A stretch of 60,522 bases of DNA from Bacilli bacterium (GTDB taxonomy: Bacteria > Bacillota_I > Bacilli_A > RF39 > UBA660): assembly GCA_017525035.1 (NCBI GenBank), contig JAFXTH010000018.1, positions 1-60,522 on the forward strand, in the 5' to 3' direction. The translations under genes and the position numbers were made by a program. Below are positions 1 through 8,044 of the stretch, piece after piece. How positions within the stretch are numbered: the first letter of the stretch is position 1; each line of letters starts with the position of its first letter. The notes beneath the pieces are model-generated. The model was given only the letters and a program-made list of their open reading frames with translations. It ran no database searches and had not been told where the DNA came from.

Positions 1-1
1 A

Positions 2-1483
2 TTACAAGAACAAGCAAATACATGGGTAGATCAAGTAAAGGCATATTTTTCAGCATATGATTTTGCAAAGAATGAAGTAGATTCAAATATATATAAACCA
101 ATAACAGATCCTTTGGTATTTTTTGGAGATTTAAAGGCAAAGTACGAAGGAGATTTTGTAGAAAAACCGCTTGAAGAAAATGAACAGGCAGAAGAGAAAT
201 CTGAAGAAGAAATACAAGAGACAGAAGACGCAGTAGCAGCAGCAAGAAAGAAAGAGATAGATGACAAGACAAGAATAGCTATTGGAGAATTAGTAACGGA
301 AGGACTAGATCCAGACTCAGACGAATTTGCTGATAAGTTAGCAGAGAAATTAAAAGAACAAGGGTTAACAGAGACTGAGATAGCAGCAGCCCTTGAAGCA
401 TATAATAAGAAACGTAATGGCGAAGAACCTACAACAGAACATGACTCTGAAGACGACGAAGATAAAGAGCCTACAACAGAACATGATTCTGAAGATGACG
501 AAGATAAAGAGCCTACAACAGAACATGATTCTGAAGATGATAAAGATAAAGAACCTGGAACAGAACATGACTCTGAAGACGACGAAGATAAAGAACCTGG
601 AACAGAACATGATTCTGAAGATGATGAGGAACAAGCAGAACCACCTTTAGATGACGGTGATGAAGAAGATGAGCCATTAGGCCCTGTTACAATAGTAGAA
701 AAAGATGGAGTACGTGAAGAGTATGACACTAAAGGACGTTTAGTAGCACGTGAAGAAGGCGGAAGACGTGAAGAATATGACGACATGGGAAGATTAACTG
801 ATGTTTATATGGAATCAGATAATGGAAGATATGGACAACGCACAAATGTTCATCAAGTTTATTCTAAAGATGGAAGAGTAATAATGGAAACAGCAGATAC
901 TGAAGTAACTGGATCTGCACAAAGCAAAGGAGTTACAAGAACATATAACGAAAATGGAACAGTGGCACAGGAAATAGTAGAGGAATGGAGTTGTGATTCT
1001 GAAACTGATGGTAAAATAACTCTTTATAACAATGTTGATTCTTATGATAAAGATGGTAAAAAGATCTACAGTAGTGTTACACATGAAGATGGAACTACTC
1101 GTAGCGAATATTATAAATATGATGAAAATGGTAAAATTAAACAAGAATATATTGTAACTACAGATGCTGATGGTAATGAAACACAACAATTATACGATGT
1201 TACATTTGATGAAAATAATAAAAAAATAAAAACGCGCGTTGAAATACCATCACTATCTACTATTACAAAACGTGATGATATGGATAGACCTACTCAATAC
1301 GAGTGGAGCTATGTCGAAAATGGTGAAAAAATTAAAGTTACGCAGTATGTTGAATATGACCAATATGGAAAATTATTTTCTGAAAGAACTGTCTATGAGG
1401 GTGATAAGGGTACTTATGAAACTACAACGTATAACTATCAATATGATGAAGATGGTAAGCCATATAAAGTTTTAGCAGAATAA
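2..1483 (+). CDS. Acidic repeat protein with YD/MORN-like C-terminus (5' end outside window)
   Basis: The reading frame is open from base 2 with no stop, so the gene begins upstream. The TTG at 113 is not a convincing start. I see an acidic helical segment, then five tandem 14-residue units of the type EPTTEHDSEDDEDK, then about 260 residues rich in YDxxGRL, YDENGK and YDEDGKP motifs. The latter resemble YD/RHS or MORN-variant beta repeats. No membrane segment is visible in this part. Such beta repeats are common in secreted or surface proteins. It lies two genes before a WXG100-type cassette, so a link to secretion is possible but unproven. Function unknown. Confidence 0.7.
   Translation, partial: LQEQANTWVDQVKAYFSAYDFAKNEVDSNIYKPITDPLVFFGDLKAKYEGDFVEKPLEENEQAEEKSEEEIQETEDAVAAARKKEIDDKTRIAIGELVTEGLDPDSDEFADKLAEKLKEQGLTETEIAAALEAYNKKRNGEEPTTEHDSEDDEDKEPTTEHDSEDDEDKEPTTEHDSEDDKDKEPGTEHDSEDDEDKEPGTEHDSEDDEEQAEPPLDDGDEEDEPLGPVTIVEKDGVREEYDTKGRLVAREEGGRREEYDDMGRLTDVYMESDNGRYGQRTNVHQVYSKDGRVIMETADTEVTGSAQSKGVTRTYNENGTVAQEIVEEWSCDSETDGKITLYNNVDSYDKDGKKIYSSVTHEDGTTRSEYYKYDENGKIKQEYIVTTDADGNETQQLYDVTFDENNKKIKTRVEIPSLSTITKRDDMDRPTQYEWSYVENGEKIKVTQYVEYDQYGKLFSERTVYEGDKGTYETTTYNYQYDEDGKPYKVLAE
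425..634 (+). repeat. Five tandem 42-bp coding repeats
   Basis: Five in-frame 42-bp units encode EP[T/G]TEHDSEDDxDK. Copies differ mainly at third codon positions, and the last is partly diverged. Such an array can gain or lose whole units without breaking the frame. Confidence 0.85.
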
Positions 1484-1487
1484 AATA

Positions 1488-1515
1488 AATAACCTATTAT
1501 TTAGGTTATTTTTTT
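1488..1515 (+). terminator. Intrinsic terminator
   Basis: A nine-base-pair stem (AATAACCTA with TAGGTTATT) is followed by a run of T. It closes the first gene, and the dnaB -10 box starts immediately after it. Confidence 0.85.
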
Positions 1516-1517
1516 GT

Positions 1518-1523
1518 TATAAT
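1518..1523 (+). promoter_or_regulatory. -10 box of dnaB
   Basis: TATAAT in the context TTGTTATAATAC lies directly after the terminator T-run and 21 bases before the dnaB ATG. This implies a very short 5' leader that holds little more than the ribosome binding site GGTGGTGAG. Confidence 0.6.
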
Positions 1524-1544
1524 ACTTTTATGGGTGGTGAGAAT

Positions 1545-2840
1545 ATGAACGGAAAACTATTGCCTGCAGATACTTACATAGTTGTTAATAAAACTATTCT
1601 ATCGCTTGAAGATAAAAAGAAAATAACTATGCTATATCAACCAATTATTGGTCATACTGCAGTAAGTTTATATTTAACTTTGGTTGATGATTTAGAAAAA
1701 CGAGACTTTATGAGTGGTGAGTTAACTCATCATCATTTAGTTAGTATCATGCAACTTAAAATAAATGACATAGTAATTGCAAGAGAAAAACTAGAAGCAA
1801 TCGGACTTTTAAAAACATATGTTAAAGAAGGAAATGTCAATAATTACGTATATGTACTTTATTCACCACTTTCTGCAAATGACTTCTTTAACCATCCAAT
1901 ATTAAGTGTTGTTCTTTTCAATAATTTAGGTAAAAAAGAATATGAAAAATTAATAGATTACTTTAAAATACCTAGAATTAATTTAAAAGATTATACTGAT
2001 ATTACTGCTAATTTTTCACAAATATTTACACCTGTAAGTGGTAATGTATTTACTGAGAATGATAACATTGTTAAGAAAAATATTGGAAGCATTAAAATGG
2101 ATGAAAAAGTTGATTTTGATCTATTGATATCAAGTATTCCAAAAGAATTAATTAGTGATAAATGTTTTAATGAGGAAACAAGAAATTTAATCAATTCATT
2201 AGCATTTACATACAATATAGATAATTTAAATATGCAAGGACTTGTTCGTAATAATCTTAATGAAAAAGGTCTTATTGATAAGGTATCCCTTACTAATGAT
2301 GCTAGAAATTTCTATGAATTTGATAATGCTGGAAAACTTCCAACATTAATCTATTCTAAGCAACCAACATATTTAAAATCTCCTAAGGGGGATACTTCTA
2401 ATAGAGCTAAGATGATTTATACATTTGAAAATGTTACACCATATGACTATTTAAGAAGCAAATATAAAACTGGTGAGCCTACATTGAGAGAATTACAAAT
2501 TATTGAAGACTTAATGGTTAAACAAAAAATGAAACCTGGTGTAGTTAACGTACTAATATCTTATGTATTACAAGTTAACAGCAATAAATTCACAAGAAGC
2601 TATGTTGAAACAGTTGCATCACAATGGTGCAGAATGAATATAGAAACTGTTGAAGAAGCTATGGAAGTTGCAGAAAAAGAACACAAAAAAATCAAAAAAT
2701 TAACAGAGAAGACAAATACAACAAAGAAAAGTAGTACAGCAACAGAAGATTTGCCTCCATGGTTTGAAAAAAATATAGAGAAAAAAGAAATGTCAAAAGA
2801 AGAAAAAGAAGAATTAAATAATTTATTAAAAGAGTTTTAA
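1545..2840 (+). CDS. dnaB: Replication initiation and membrane attachment protein DnaB (Firmicute type)
   Basis: This is the Bacillus-type helicase-loading cofactor, not the replicative helicase. With DnaD and DnaI it brings the helicase to the origin. The N-terminus carries ELLPADxxIV-like and MLYQPIIGHTAVSLYLTL signatures of the DnaB/DnaD winged helix. The C-terminal part (about residues 300-385) is a DnaD-like DDBH2 helical domain ending in the typical YxxxVxxxWxxxxI motif (YVETVASQWCRMNI). A charged tail follows. I use ATG 1545 because GGTGGTGAG lies just upstream; the in-frame ATG at 1530 would sit inside that site. No dnaI follows it here, unlike in Bacillus. Confidence 0.9.
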   Translation: MNGKLLPADTYIVVNKTILSLEDKKKITMLYQPIIGHTAVSLYLTLVDDLEKRDFMSGELTHHHLVSIMQLKINDIVIAREKLEAIGLLKTYVKEGNVNNYVYVLYSPLSANDFFNHPILSVVLFNNLGKKEYEKLIDYFKIPRINLKDYTDITANFSQIFTPVSGNVFTENDNIVKKNIGSIKMDEKVDFDLLISSIPKELISDKCFNEETRNLINSLAFTYNIDNLNMQGLVRNNLNEKGLIDKVSLTNDARNFYEFDNAGKLPTLIYSKQPTYLKSPKGDTSNRAKMIYTFENVTPYDYLRSKYKTGEPTLRELQIIEDLMVKQKMKPGVVNVLISYVLQVNSNKFTRSYVETVASQWCRMNIETVEEAMEVAEKEHKKIKKLTEKTNTTKKSSTATEDLPPWFEKNIEKKEMSKEEKEELNNLLKEF

Positions 2841-2855
2841 TTCTTCTTTTTTTTT
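2807..2855 (+). terminator. Terminator overlapping the dnaB 3' end
   Basis: GAAGAATTAAA within the last dnaB codons pairs with TTTAATTCTTC, which includes the stop codon. A run of nine T follows. The left arm is coding sequence, a compact arrangement. Confidence 0.75.
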
Positions 2856-2893
2856 GTTATACTATTATATATAAGATGGTAAGGTGAGTAACT

Positions 2894-3229
2894 ATGTATT
2901 TTAAAGTAGATTATGATAGATTATCTGATATTGCTCGTGCTTCACTTAATAAAAGTAACGAGCTAAATGGGTTATATAACGATATACTTAAAATATTAGA
3001 CGACGTAAATGATAATTGGAGAAGTGAAGATTCATCTATCTATATTGCTCAAATGAAAAGATATTTGAAAGAAAGAGCAAGAGAGAATGAAGCTTTATTT
3101 AAAGGTGCTTTTAAATTGAATAAGATTGCAGTTCTTTATGGCGCACAAGATGATAAATGGGAGCAAGACTTAAAGAATAGTGAATTAGTAAGGAACCAAT
3201 TATTAATTGAGGAGGATAAAAGAGCATGA
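2894..3229 (+). CDS. WXG100-like (ESX/type VII substrate-like) small protein
   Basis: This 111-residue, wholly helical protein has no signal peptide. Its size, a central Trp (W42, in NWRSED, so not a strict WXG) at a helix-turn-helix position, and a YxxxD motif (YGAQD, residues 82-86) fit the WXG100/LXG substrate fold exported by type VII systems. It overlaps the next WXG100-type gene by four bases (ATGA), as expected for a co-secreted pair. RBS AAGGTGAG precedes ATG 2894, and a TATACT -10 box sits at 2858. No secretion ATPase (EssC) is in the window. Assignment rests on fold-like features and context, not on a strong family match. Confidence 0.65.
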   Translation: MYFKVDYDRLSDIARASLNKSNELNGLYNDILKILDDVNDNWRSEDSSIYIAQMKRYLKERARENEALFKGAFKLNKIAVLYGAQDDKWEQDLKNSELVRNQLLIEEDKRA

Positions 3230-3549
3230 GTAGTGGAATATGCATAAGTTGGGAAAACTTAAATTCCTCAGTTGAATTATTAAATCAAAAGATTAATGAA
3301 ATCGATCGTGTATATAAAGAAATGGATAATTTATATAAAGAACTTGATGGTACTACAAATACATGGGTAGGAGAAAATCAAAAAAAGTTTTACCAGACTT
3401 ATATGGATTTATCTAGTAAATTTCCAAAAAACGTAGAAAAATTTAAAGAATTTTATACATTCTTAGGTAATGTTAGAGATTCATACAGAAATAGTGACAG
3501 TACAGTTAAAGCAAGTGCTGACGATAGTTCTGATAACTTAATGGTTTAG
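3226..3549 (+). CDS. WXG100 family protein
   Basis: This 107-residue helical protein has a clear WXG turn (W47-V-G49, in TNTWVGENQKKFYQTY) and a C-terminal YxxxD export-like motif (YRNSD, residues 87-91). These are the two hallmarks of WXG100/ESAT-6 substrates. Known members form helical-hairpin dimers and leave the cell through the EssC-type machinery without a signal peptide. The start overlaps the stop of the previous gene, with GGAGG about ten bases upstream. The next gene follows after ten bases. I infer a heterodimer or chaperone-like role with its neighbours. Confidence 0.8.
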   Translation: MSSGICISWENLNSSVELLNQKINEIDRVYKEMDNLYKELDGTTNTWVGENQKKFYQTYMDLSSKFPKNVEKFKEFYTFLGNVRDSYRNSDSTVKASADDSSDNLMV

Positions 3550-3559
3550 GAGGTGTTTT

Positions 3560-4891
3560 ATGGGTGCTGTAACAGTAGACTCACAGATAAATGATGAGAC
3601 ACGTACAATTCTACAAGCTTCATTAAGCCTTTTAGATTCGGGACTTAAGGGAAAAATAAAAAGCGATTATGCTGATTTTATTTCATTAGGATTATTTGCT
3701 TCGCAGATTTCAAACATTGAAAATGCTGTTAATGCTTTTGCTTCATCTCATGAACAATTTATCGCTGTTATAAATGATAATAAGAATCAATGGGAACAAG
3801 TTGAAAAAGACGTTCAAGAAGAAGTTAAAGAATATGAAGATGAAGCTGGAAACAACAATAATAATAACAACAGTAATGGTAGAAGAAATAGCAATAGCAA
3901 TGGAAATGGAAACGGAAATGGTAATGGAAATAATGGATCACATACACATGATGGAGGACAAACAGAAGATGTTGATCATGGTGTAAGTGTTAGCACAGCC
4001 GATGTTAAAAGCATTATCGGAAAACTTAATGAAATTACTTCTTGCGTTTTATTGAAGAAGCTTCAAGCAATGAATAATGGATCAATAACAGATTTAATAA
4101 TTAACCCAGAAAAATCAGGTATTTTGCTAGCACTTCTTAAGAAACTTTTAGGAGATACAACAGAGCTTTCACAAGCTAGAACTGCTGAATCTGATGAAGT
4201 ACAAAAAGAACTTCTTAAAAAATTAAATTTAGATAAAGAAGATACTTCAACGGAGGATGGAAAAGCAGCAGTAGATAAAAAAATTATTGCTAAAATAGAC
4301 AAAGCTCCAAAAGATGATGAAGAATGGAATAAGCTTGTTTATGGTGATAAAACACGTTCTATTAATGTACTTGATGGTGAATGGGTTGTTGCAAAAACAA
4401 AAACAACTGCAGAGGACTATGAAAAGTATGCTAGAAATAGTGGTGTAAGACAAGATGCAAATACTGCAGAATGGGGAGATTCGTGTCTTGCGTTTGCTGA
4501 GGCACATGCATATGACATGTACAACGGAACAAAAACAAGTGGGGCATCTGCTGCGGGATACGCACGTGGTGGAGCATTCACTGATTACATGTCAGATAAT
4601 AAGCAAGAAGTTCTTGCTAAGATATATGATGAGATAATGAACGGAAGAACAATGGTTCTTCAGGTTAATGGTAATAAAGCAGGAACAAGTAGACACTTTG
4701 TAACTGTAGTAGGATTTAGAAAAGGTGTTACAAGTGGTTCTTCTTTAACTGAAAAAGACTTATTGATTATCGATAGTTGGGACGGAAAATTAGAAAGAAT
4801 GGATACTGCAACTTCTCGTTTTATGACGAGTGGAAAAGATTGTGGTAAGAGTTATACAGGTTATAGATTAAGAGTATTTAAAAATGCTTAG
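3560..4891 (+). CDS. Candidate type VII effector: helical N-terminus plus C39/papain-like peptidase domain
   Basis: This 443-residue protein has a helical N-terminus of about 90 residues with a central Trp, like LXG/WXG heads. An Asn/Gly-rich linker (about residues 98-128) and a second helical part follow. The C-terminal domain looks like a papain-fold or C39-type cysteine peptidase: Cys309 in WGDSCLAFAEAHAYDMY, His379 in SRHFVTVVGF and Asp405 in LLIIDSWDG are the expected triad in the expected order. There is no signal peptide. RBS GGAGGTG precedes ATG 3560 in one tight cassette with two WXG100-type genes. I infer a secreted enzyme that acts on protein or peptidoglycan cross-bridges. The substrate is unknown, and no immunity gene is evident. 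Confidence 0.65.
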   Translation: MGAVTVDSQINDETRTILQASLSLLDSGLKGKIKSDYADFISLGLFASQISNIENAVNAFASSHEQFIAVINDNKNQWEQVEKDVQEEVKEYEDEAGNNNNNNNSNGRRNSNSNGNGNGNGNGNNGSHTHDGGQTEDVDHGVSVSTADVKSIIGKLNEITSCVLLKKLQAMNNGSITDLIINPEKSGILLALLKKLLGDTTELSQARTAESDEVQKELLKKLNLDKEDTSTEDGKAAVDKKIIAKIDKAPKDDEEWNKLVYGDKTRSINVLDGEWVVAKTKTTAEDYEKYARNSGVRQDANTAEWGDSCLAFAEAHAYDMYNGTKTSGASAAGYARGGAFTDYMSDNKQEVLAKIYDEIMNGRTMVLQVNGNKAGTSRHFVTVVGFRKGVTSGSSLTEKDLLIIDSWDGKLERMDTATSRFMTSGKDCGKSYTGYRLRVFKNA

Positions 4892-4902
4892 GAGGTGAAT
4901 TT

Positions 4903-5903
4903 ATGGATGCTAAATATCAAAATATTATGATACTTTAAAAGGTAAAGACTATGGTTCTTATGTATCAAAATATCAAGCAACTTTAAAAGAAGTTAAAGCT
5001 AAAGTAGATAGTACAGAAGCAACTATAAGTTCTTCTCGTTGGACAGAAAAAGGAATTAACTTAATTAAAAGTTCTGTAATACCTTCACTTAAGAGCCAAG
5101 CAAGTGGAATAGAAACAGGTTTAACTGCACTTTCTAATGCTTGTGGTAAGGTATCAACTTTGGTTTCACAACTTGAAAATTTAGACTCACTTTGTAATTC
5201 TTTAGAAAATGCTAAAAATGCATTAGCGAGTGCTTCTGAAGAAGAAAAACCAAGCAAAAGACAAAATGTTAATTATTATGAAGATAGAGTAAAATCGCTT
5301 GAAAGCAGCATTGATTCAACAATTGCTAGCATAAACGGTATTTCTGTTAGCATCCAAGATCAATCAGCATCTTTCAGTACTTCAATGGCAACGCTTAAAG
5401 AATATAATTCTTTAGAAGCAATGAAACAAGAATTCTTAGGATCTATTGATGATAATAGTTGGTGGGTTGATCCTGCTTATGCAACTAAAGCAAAAGAATT
5501 AACAGTATTTGATAATACTACTGGTAAGATATATAAAGAAGGAGATTCCTTCGACATGAAAGTAGGAGAGACAAGAATTCTTACAGTTAGAGTTCCTCAT
5601 AATGCTGGTCATGTTAGAAGAGTTATTAGAACTACTGCAGATGGTTCGGGTGCTTATAGAGCAGGTAATATAGTAACAGGACGTAGTGATATTGATCCAA
5701 ATCCAAATAATATTGAATTTGTTAATTATCAATATAATCACTTCCCTGACGAGAAGTTATTGAATACAATTTCATATGATTGGATTATTACTGCAACAGG
5801 TCCAGGTAGTTGTACAATCAGCCAAACTTGTGAATATAAAGTTACAGAAAATGGTGGGACACCAAAGGCAATGGTTGATATTAAAGTTAATGTTACTTCT
5901 TAG
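4903..5903 (+). pseudogene. Frameshifted WXG/LXG-like protein with Ig-like C-terminus
   Basis: A perfect RBS (GGAGGTGAAT) precedes ATG 4903, but that frame stops at 4936 after 11 codons. The neighbouring frame is open from 4923 to 5903 and continues the protein sensibly (YYDTLKGKDYGSYVSKYQ). It then has a WXG-like helical region with SSRWTEKG, a coiled segment, and an Ig-like beta domain from about DNA position 5460. One extra A in the AAAA run at 4919-4922 would restore a protein of about 333 residues. No start codon lies in the downstream frame near 4923. An ATG-initiated fragment from the later frame would have to begin far inside. Sequencing error, recent mutation or phase-variable slippage are all possible. 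Confidence 0.75.
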
Positions 5904-5908
5904 TTTAA

Positions 5909-5937
5909 TTGACAATTTTATGGCATAATGCTAAGAT
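5909..5937 (+). promoter_or_regulatory. Promoter of the serine T-box operon
   Basis: TTGACA (5909-5914), a 17-base spacer and TAAGAT (5932-5937) lie just before the T-box leader. It is a standard housekeeping sigma promoter. Confidence 0.7.
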
Positions 5938-5941
5938 AATG

Positions 5942-6146
5942 TTTGTTAATGCGATGAAGGAGAATAGTAAAATATTTATTATTTGAAAGAGAGTTAACGG
6001 CAGGTGTGAGTTAACAATAATGATATTTGAATCTACTCCAAGAGTGAAATATTAAAAGTATTTCCGGTGAAAGCCGTTATTGTAATTAAGACCTTTGTAG
6101 GATGGTACCGTGTTATGCACTCCTACATATGGTCTTTTTATTTTTT
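5942..6146 (+). promoter_or_regulatory. T-box riboswitch, serine specifier (UCU)
   Basis: The leader has a Stem I with GGAG and an AGUA loop-E strand. The opposite strand reads GAA-UCU-A-CUCC, placing the specifier codon UCU (6032-6034, serine). The T-box sequence AGGATGGTACCGTG lies at 6099-6112. The terminator pairs AAGACC (6088-6093) with GGTCTT (6131-6136), followed by T residues. Uncharged tRNA-Ser would favour the antiterminator and allow transcription of the HD gene and serS. The specifier agrees with the downstream serS. Confidence 0.92.
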
Positions 6147-6158
6147 TAGGAGGGTAAT

Positions 6159-6659
6159 ATGTTAAAAAATTATTTTGACGAAGATAAGTATGAAGAAATA
6201 AAGGCAATTAAAAATCCAGTTTTTAAGGCTTTAGAAATTGTTACTACTTTATTTGAACGTGATTTGGATAAAGGAGGATCACCATATATCTTGCATCTTA
6301 TTTATGTGTATAAGCATGTCTCGAGTGAAGAAGAAAAAACAATTGCACTTTTACATGATACACTAGAAGACAAAGAAGTTACTAAAGAAGATTTATTAGA
6401 TGTTGGATTTAGTAAGAAAGTTGTTGAAGACGTTGTGATGCTTACTAGAGTTAAGCCTATTGAATATGATGACTATATTGAAAATATGATTAAAAAAGGA
6501 AGTGTTGAAGCACTTCATGTAAAACTTGCAGATTTAGAAAATAATATGGATATAACAAGAATAAAAAATCCTACAGTTAAGGATATAGATAGAGTAAGGA
6601 AAAGATATATTCCTACACATGCAAAAATAACAGGTAGATTAAGGGAGATAATGAAATGA
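6159..6659 (+). CDS. HD-domain hydrolase related to the (p)ppGpp hydrolase domain of RelA/SpoT
   Basis: This 166-residue stand-alone HD domain keeps the metal-binding residues: His46 (PYILH), His66-Asp67 (LLHDTLED) and Asp125 (KLADLENNMD). The HDTxED and KLADxxxNM motifs are those of the RelA/SpoT/Mesh1 hydrolase branch. There is no synthetase, TGS or ACT domain. It sits between the serine T-box and serS and overlaps serS by four bases, so it should be induced by serine-tRNA starvation. A small alarmone hydrolase is the likely role. Other phosphohydrolase substrates are possible. Confidence 0.8.
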   Translation: MLKNYFDEDKYEEIKAIKNPVFKALEIVTTLFERDLDKGGSPYILHLIYVYKHVSSEEEKTIALLHDTLEDKEVTKEDLLDVGFSKKVVEDVVMLTRVKPIEYDDYIENMIKKGSVEALHVKLADLENNMDITRIKNPTVKDIDRVRKRYIPTHAKITGRLREIMK

Positions 6660-7945
6660 TTGACATTAAATTAATAAGAGAAAACAAAGACTTAGTAAAA
6701 GAAAATATTAAAAAGAAATTCCAAGATGAGAAACTTCCAATTGTTGATGAAGTTTTTGATATGGATAAAGAAGTACGTGAAGTACAAACTAAATGTGATG
6801 GCCTAAAAGCAGATAAAAATAAGAAGAGTGGCGAAATCGGTGCTTTAATGAAAGATAAGAAGATCGATGAAGCTAATAAAGTAAAAGAAGAAGTAGCTAA
6901 GATGGCTGATGAAATTAAAGAGCTTGAAGAAAAACAAGCGTCTTTACAAAAAGAAATAAAAGATAGAATGATGGTTATTCCAAATATCATTGATGAGTCT
7001 GTTCCTATTGGAAAAGATGATTCAGAAAACGTTGAAGTACAAAGATTTGGAGAAGCAGTTGTTCCTAAATATGAAATACCATATCATGCAGATATTATTA
7101 CTGCATTAAATGGAATGGATAAAGAAGCAGCTGGAAGAACTAGTGGTGAAGGATTCTATTACTTATTAGGTGATATAGCAAGACTTCATGAAGCTATGAT
7201 TGCATATGCAAGAGATTATATGATTAATCAAGGATTTACTTATGCAATACCACCATTTATGATTCATAGTGACGTAGTAACTGGTGTTATGTCTTTCCCT
7301 GAAATGGAAGCAATGATGTATAAAATTGAGGGAGAAGATTTATATTTAATCGGTACTAGTGAGCATTCAATGATTGGTAAATTCAAAGATCAAATAGTTA
7401 AGAAAGAAGAACTTCCAATAACTATGACAAGTTATTCACCATGTTTTAGAAAAGAGGGTGGATCTCATGGCCTAGAAGAACGTGGATTATATCGTGTTCA
7501 CCAATTTGAAAAACAAGAAATGATTGTTATCTGTGAACCTGAAGAATCTATGGATTTCTATGAAAAAATGTGGAGATATACAGTTGAAATATTTAGAAAT
7601 TTTGATGTTCCAGTAAGACAACTTGAATGCTGTAGTGGAGATCTTGCAGACTTAAAAGTTAAGTCATGTGATATCGAAGCATGGAGCCCAAGACAACAAA
7701 AGTTCTTCGAAGTTGGATCTTGTTCTAATTTAGGAGATGCTCAAGCAAGAAGATTGGGCATTAGAACTAAAGGAGAAAATGGTACTTATTACTTACATAC
7801 TTTAAATAACACAGTAGTAGCAACTCCAAGAGGATTAATTGCATTACTTGAAAACAATTATCAAGAAGATGGAAGCGTTAAAATACCTAAAGTATTGCAA
7901 CCATATATGGGTGGAATTAAAGTAATTAAACCAAAACAAAAATAA
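6656..7945 (+). CDS. serS: Seryl-tRNA synthetase
   Basis: A class II aminoacyl-tRNA synthetase of 429 residues, the usual length. It has the N-terminal coiled-coil arm that binds the long variable arm of tRNA-Ser (about residues 30-100). Motif 2 appears as SPCFRKEGGSHGLEERG and the motif 3 region as VVATPRGLIALLEN. It starts at ATG 6656, which overlaps the HD gene stop, so the two are translationally coupled. Expression is under the upstream serine T-box, and an intrinsic terminator follows. Confidence 0.95.
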   Translation: MIDIKLIRENKDLVKENIKKKFQDEKLPIVDEVFDMDKEVREVQTKCDGLKADKNKKSGEIGALMKDKKIDEANKVKEEVAKMADEIKELEEKQASLQKEIKDRMMVIPNIIDESVPIGKDDSENVEVQRFGEAVVPKYEIPYHADIITALNGMDKEAAGRTSGEGFYYLLGDIARLHEAMIAYARDYMINQGFTYAIPPFMIHSDVVTGVMSFPEMEAMMYKIEGEDLYLIGTSEHSMIGKFKDQIVKKEELPITMTSYSPCFRKEGGSHGLEERGLYRVHQFEKQEMIVICEPEESMDFYEKMWRYTVEIFRNFDVPVRQLECCSGDLADLKVKSCDIEAWSPRQQKFFEVGSCSNLGDAQARRLGIRTKGENGTYYLHTLNNTVVATPRGLIALLENNYQEDGSVKIPKVLQPYMGGIKVIKPKQK

Positions 7946-7964
7946 GAATAAAAAAATGAAAAAA

Positions 7965-8002
7965 AATAAAGTATTTTGAGTCTAAAATACTTTATTTTTA
8001 TT
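7965..8002 (+). terminator. Terminator of the serS operon
   Basis: AATAAAGTATTTT pairs perfectly with AAAATACTTTATT across a six-base loop (7978-7983). A T-rich tract follows. Confidence 0.85.
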
Positions 8003-8044
8003 CTGTTTTTTGATAGAATTATTATTATAGTGGAGGTATCTAGA

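Noticed and set aside
425..634. Short regular repeats considered as a CRISPR array
   Set aside because: The units are contiguous, in frame and without unique spacers; they encode a protein repeat.
31..786. Long minus-strand open frame rich in Ser opposite the first gene
   Set aside because: It mirrors the acidic Glu/Asp repeats of the plus-strand gene. Its Ser-rich composition is what antisense GAA/GAT codons give, and no start context was found.
4903..4938. Programmed frameshifting as the explanation for the broken WXG-like gene
   Set aside because: There is no X-XXY-YYZ heptamer at the junction and no obvious stimulatory structure. Indel or sequencing error is simpler, so I list it as a frameshifted gene.
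7976..8044. N-terminal extension of the giant gene from TTG 7976
   Set aside because: It runs through the serS terminator and lacks a ribosome binding site; ATG 8045 follows GTGGAGG.
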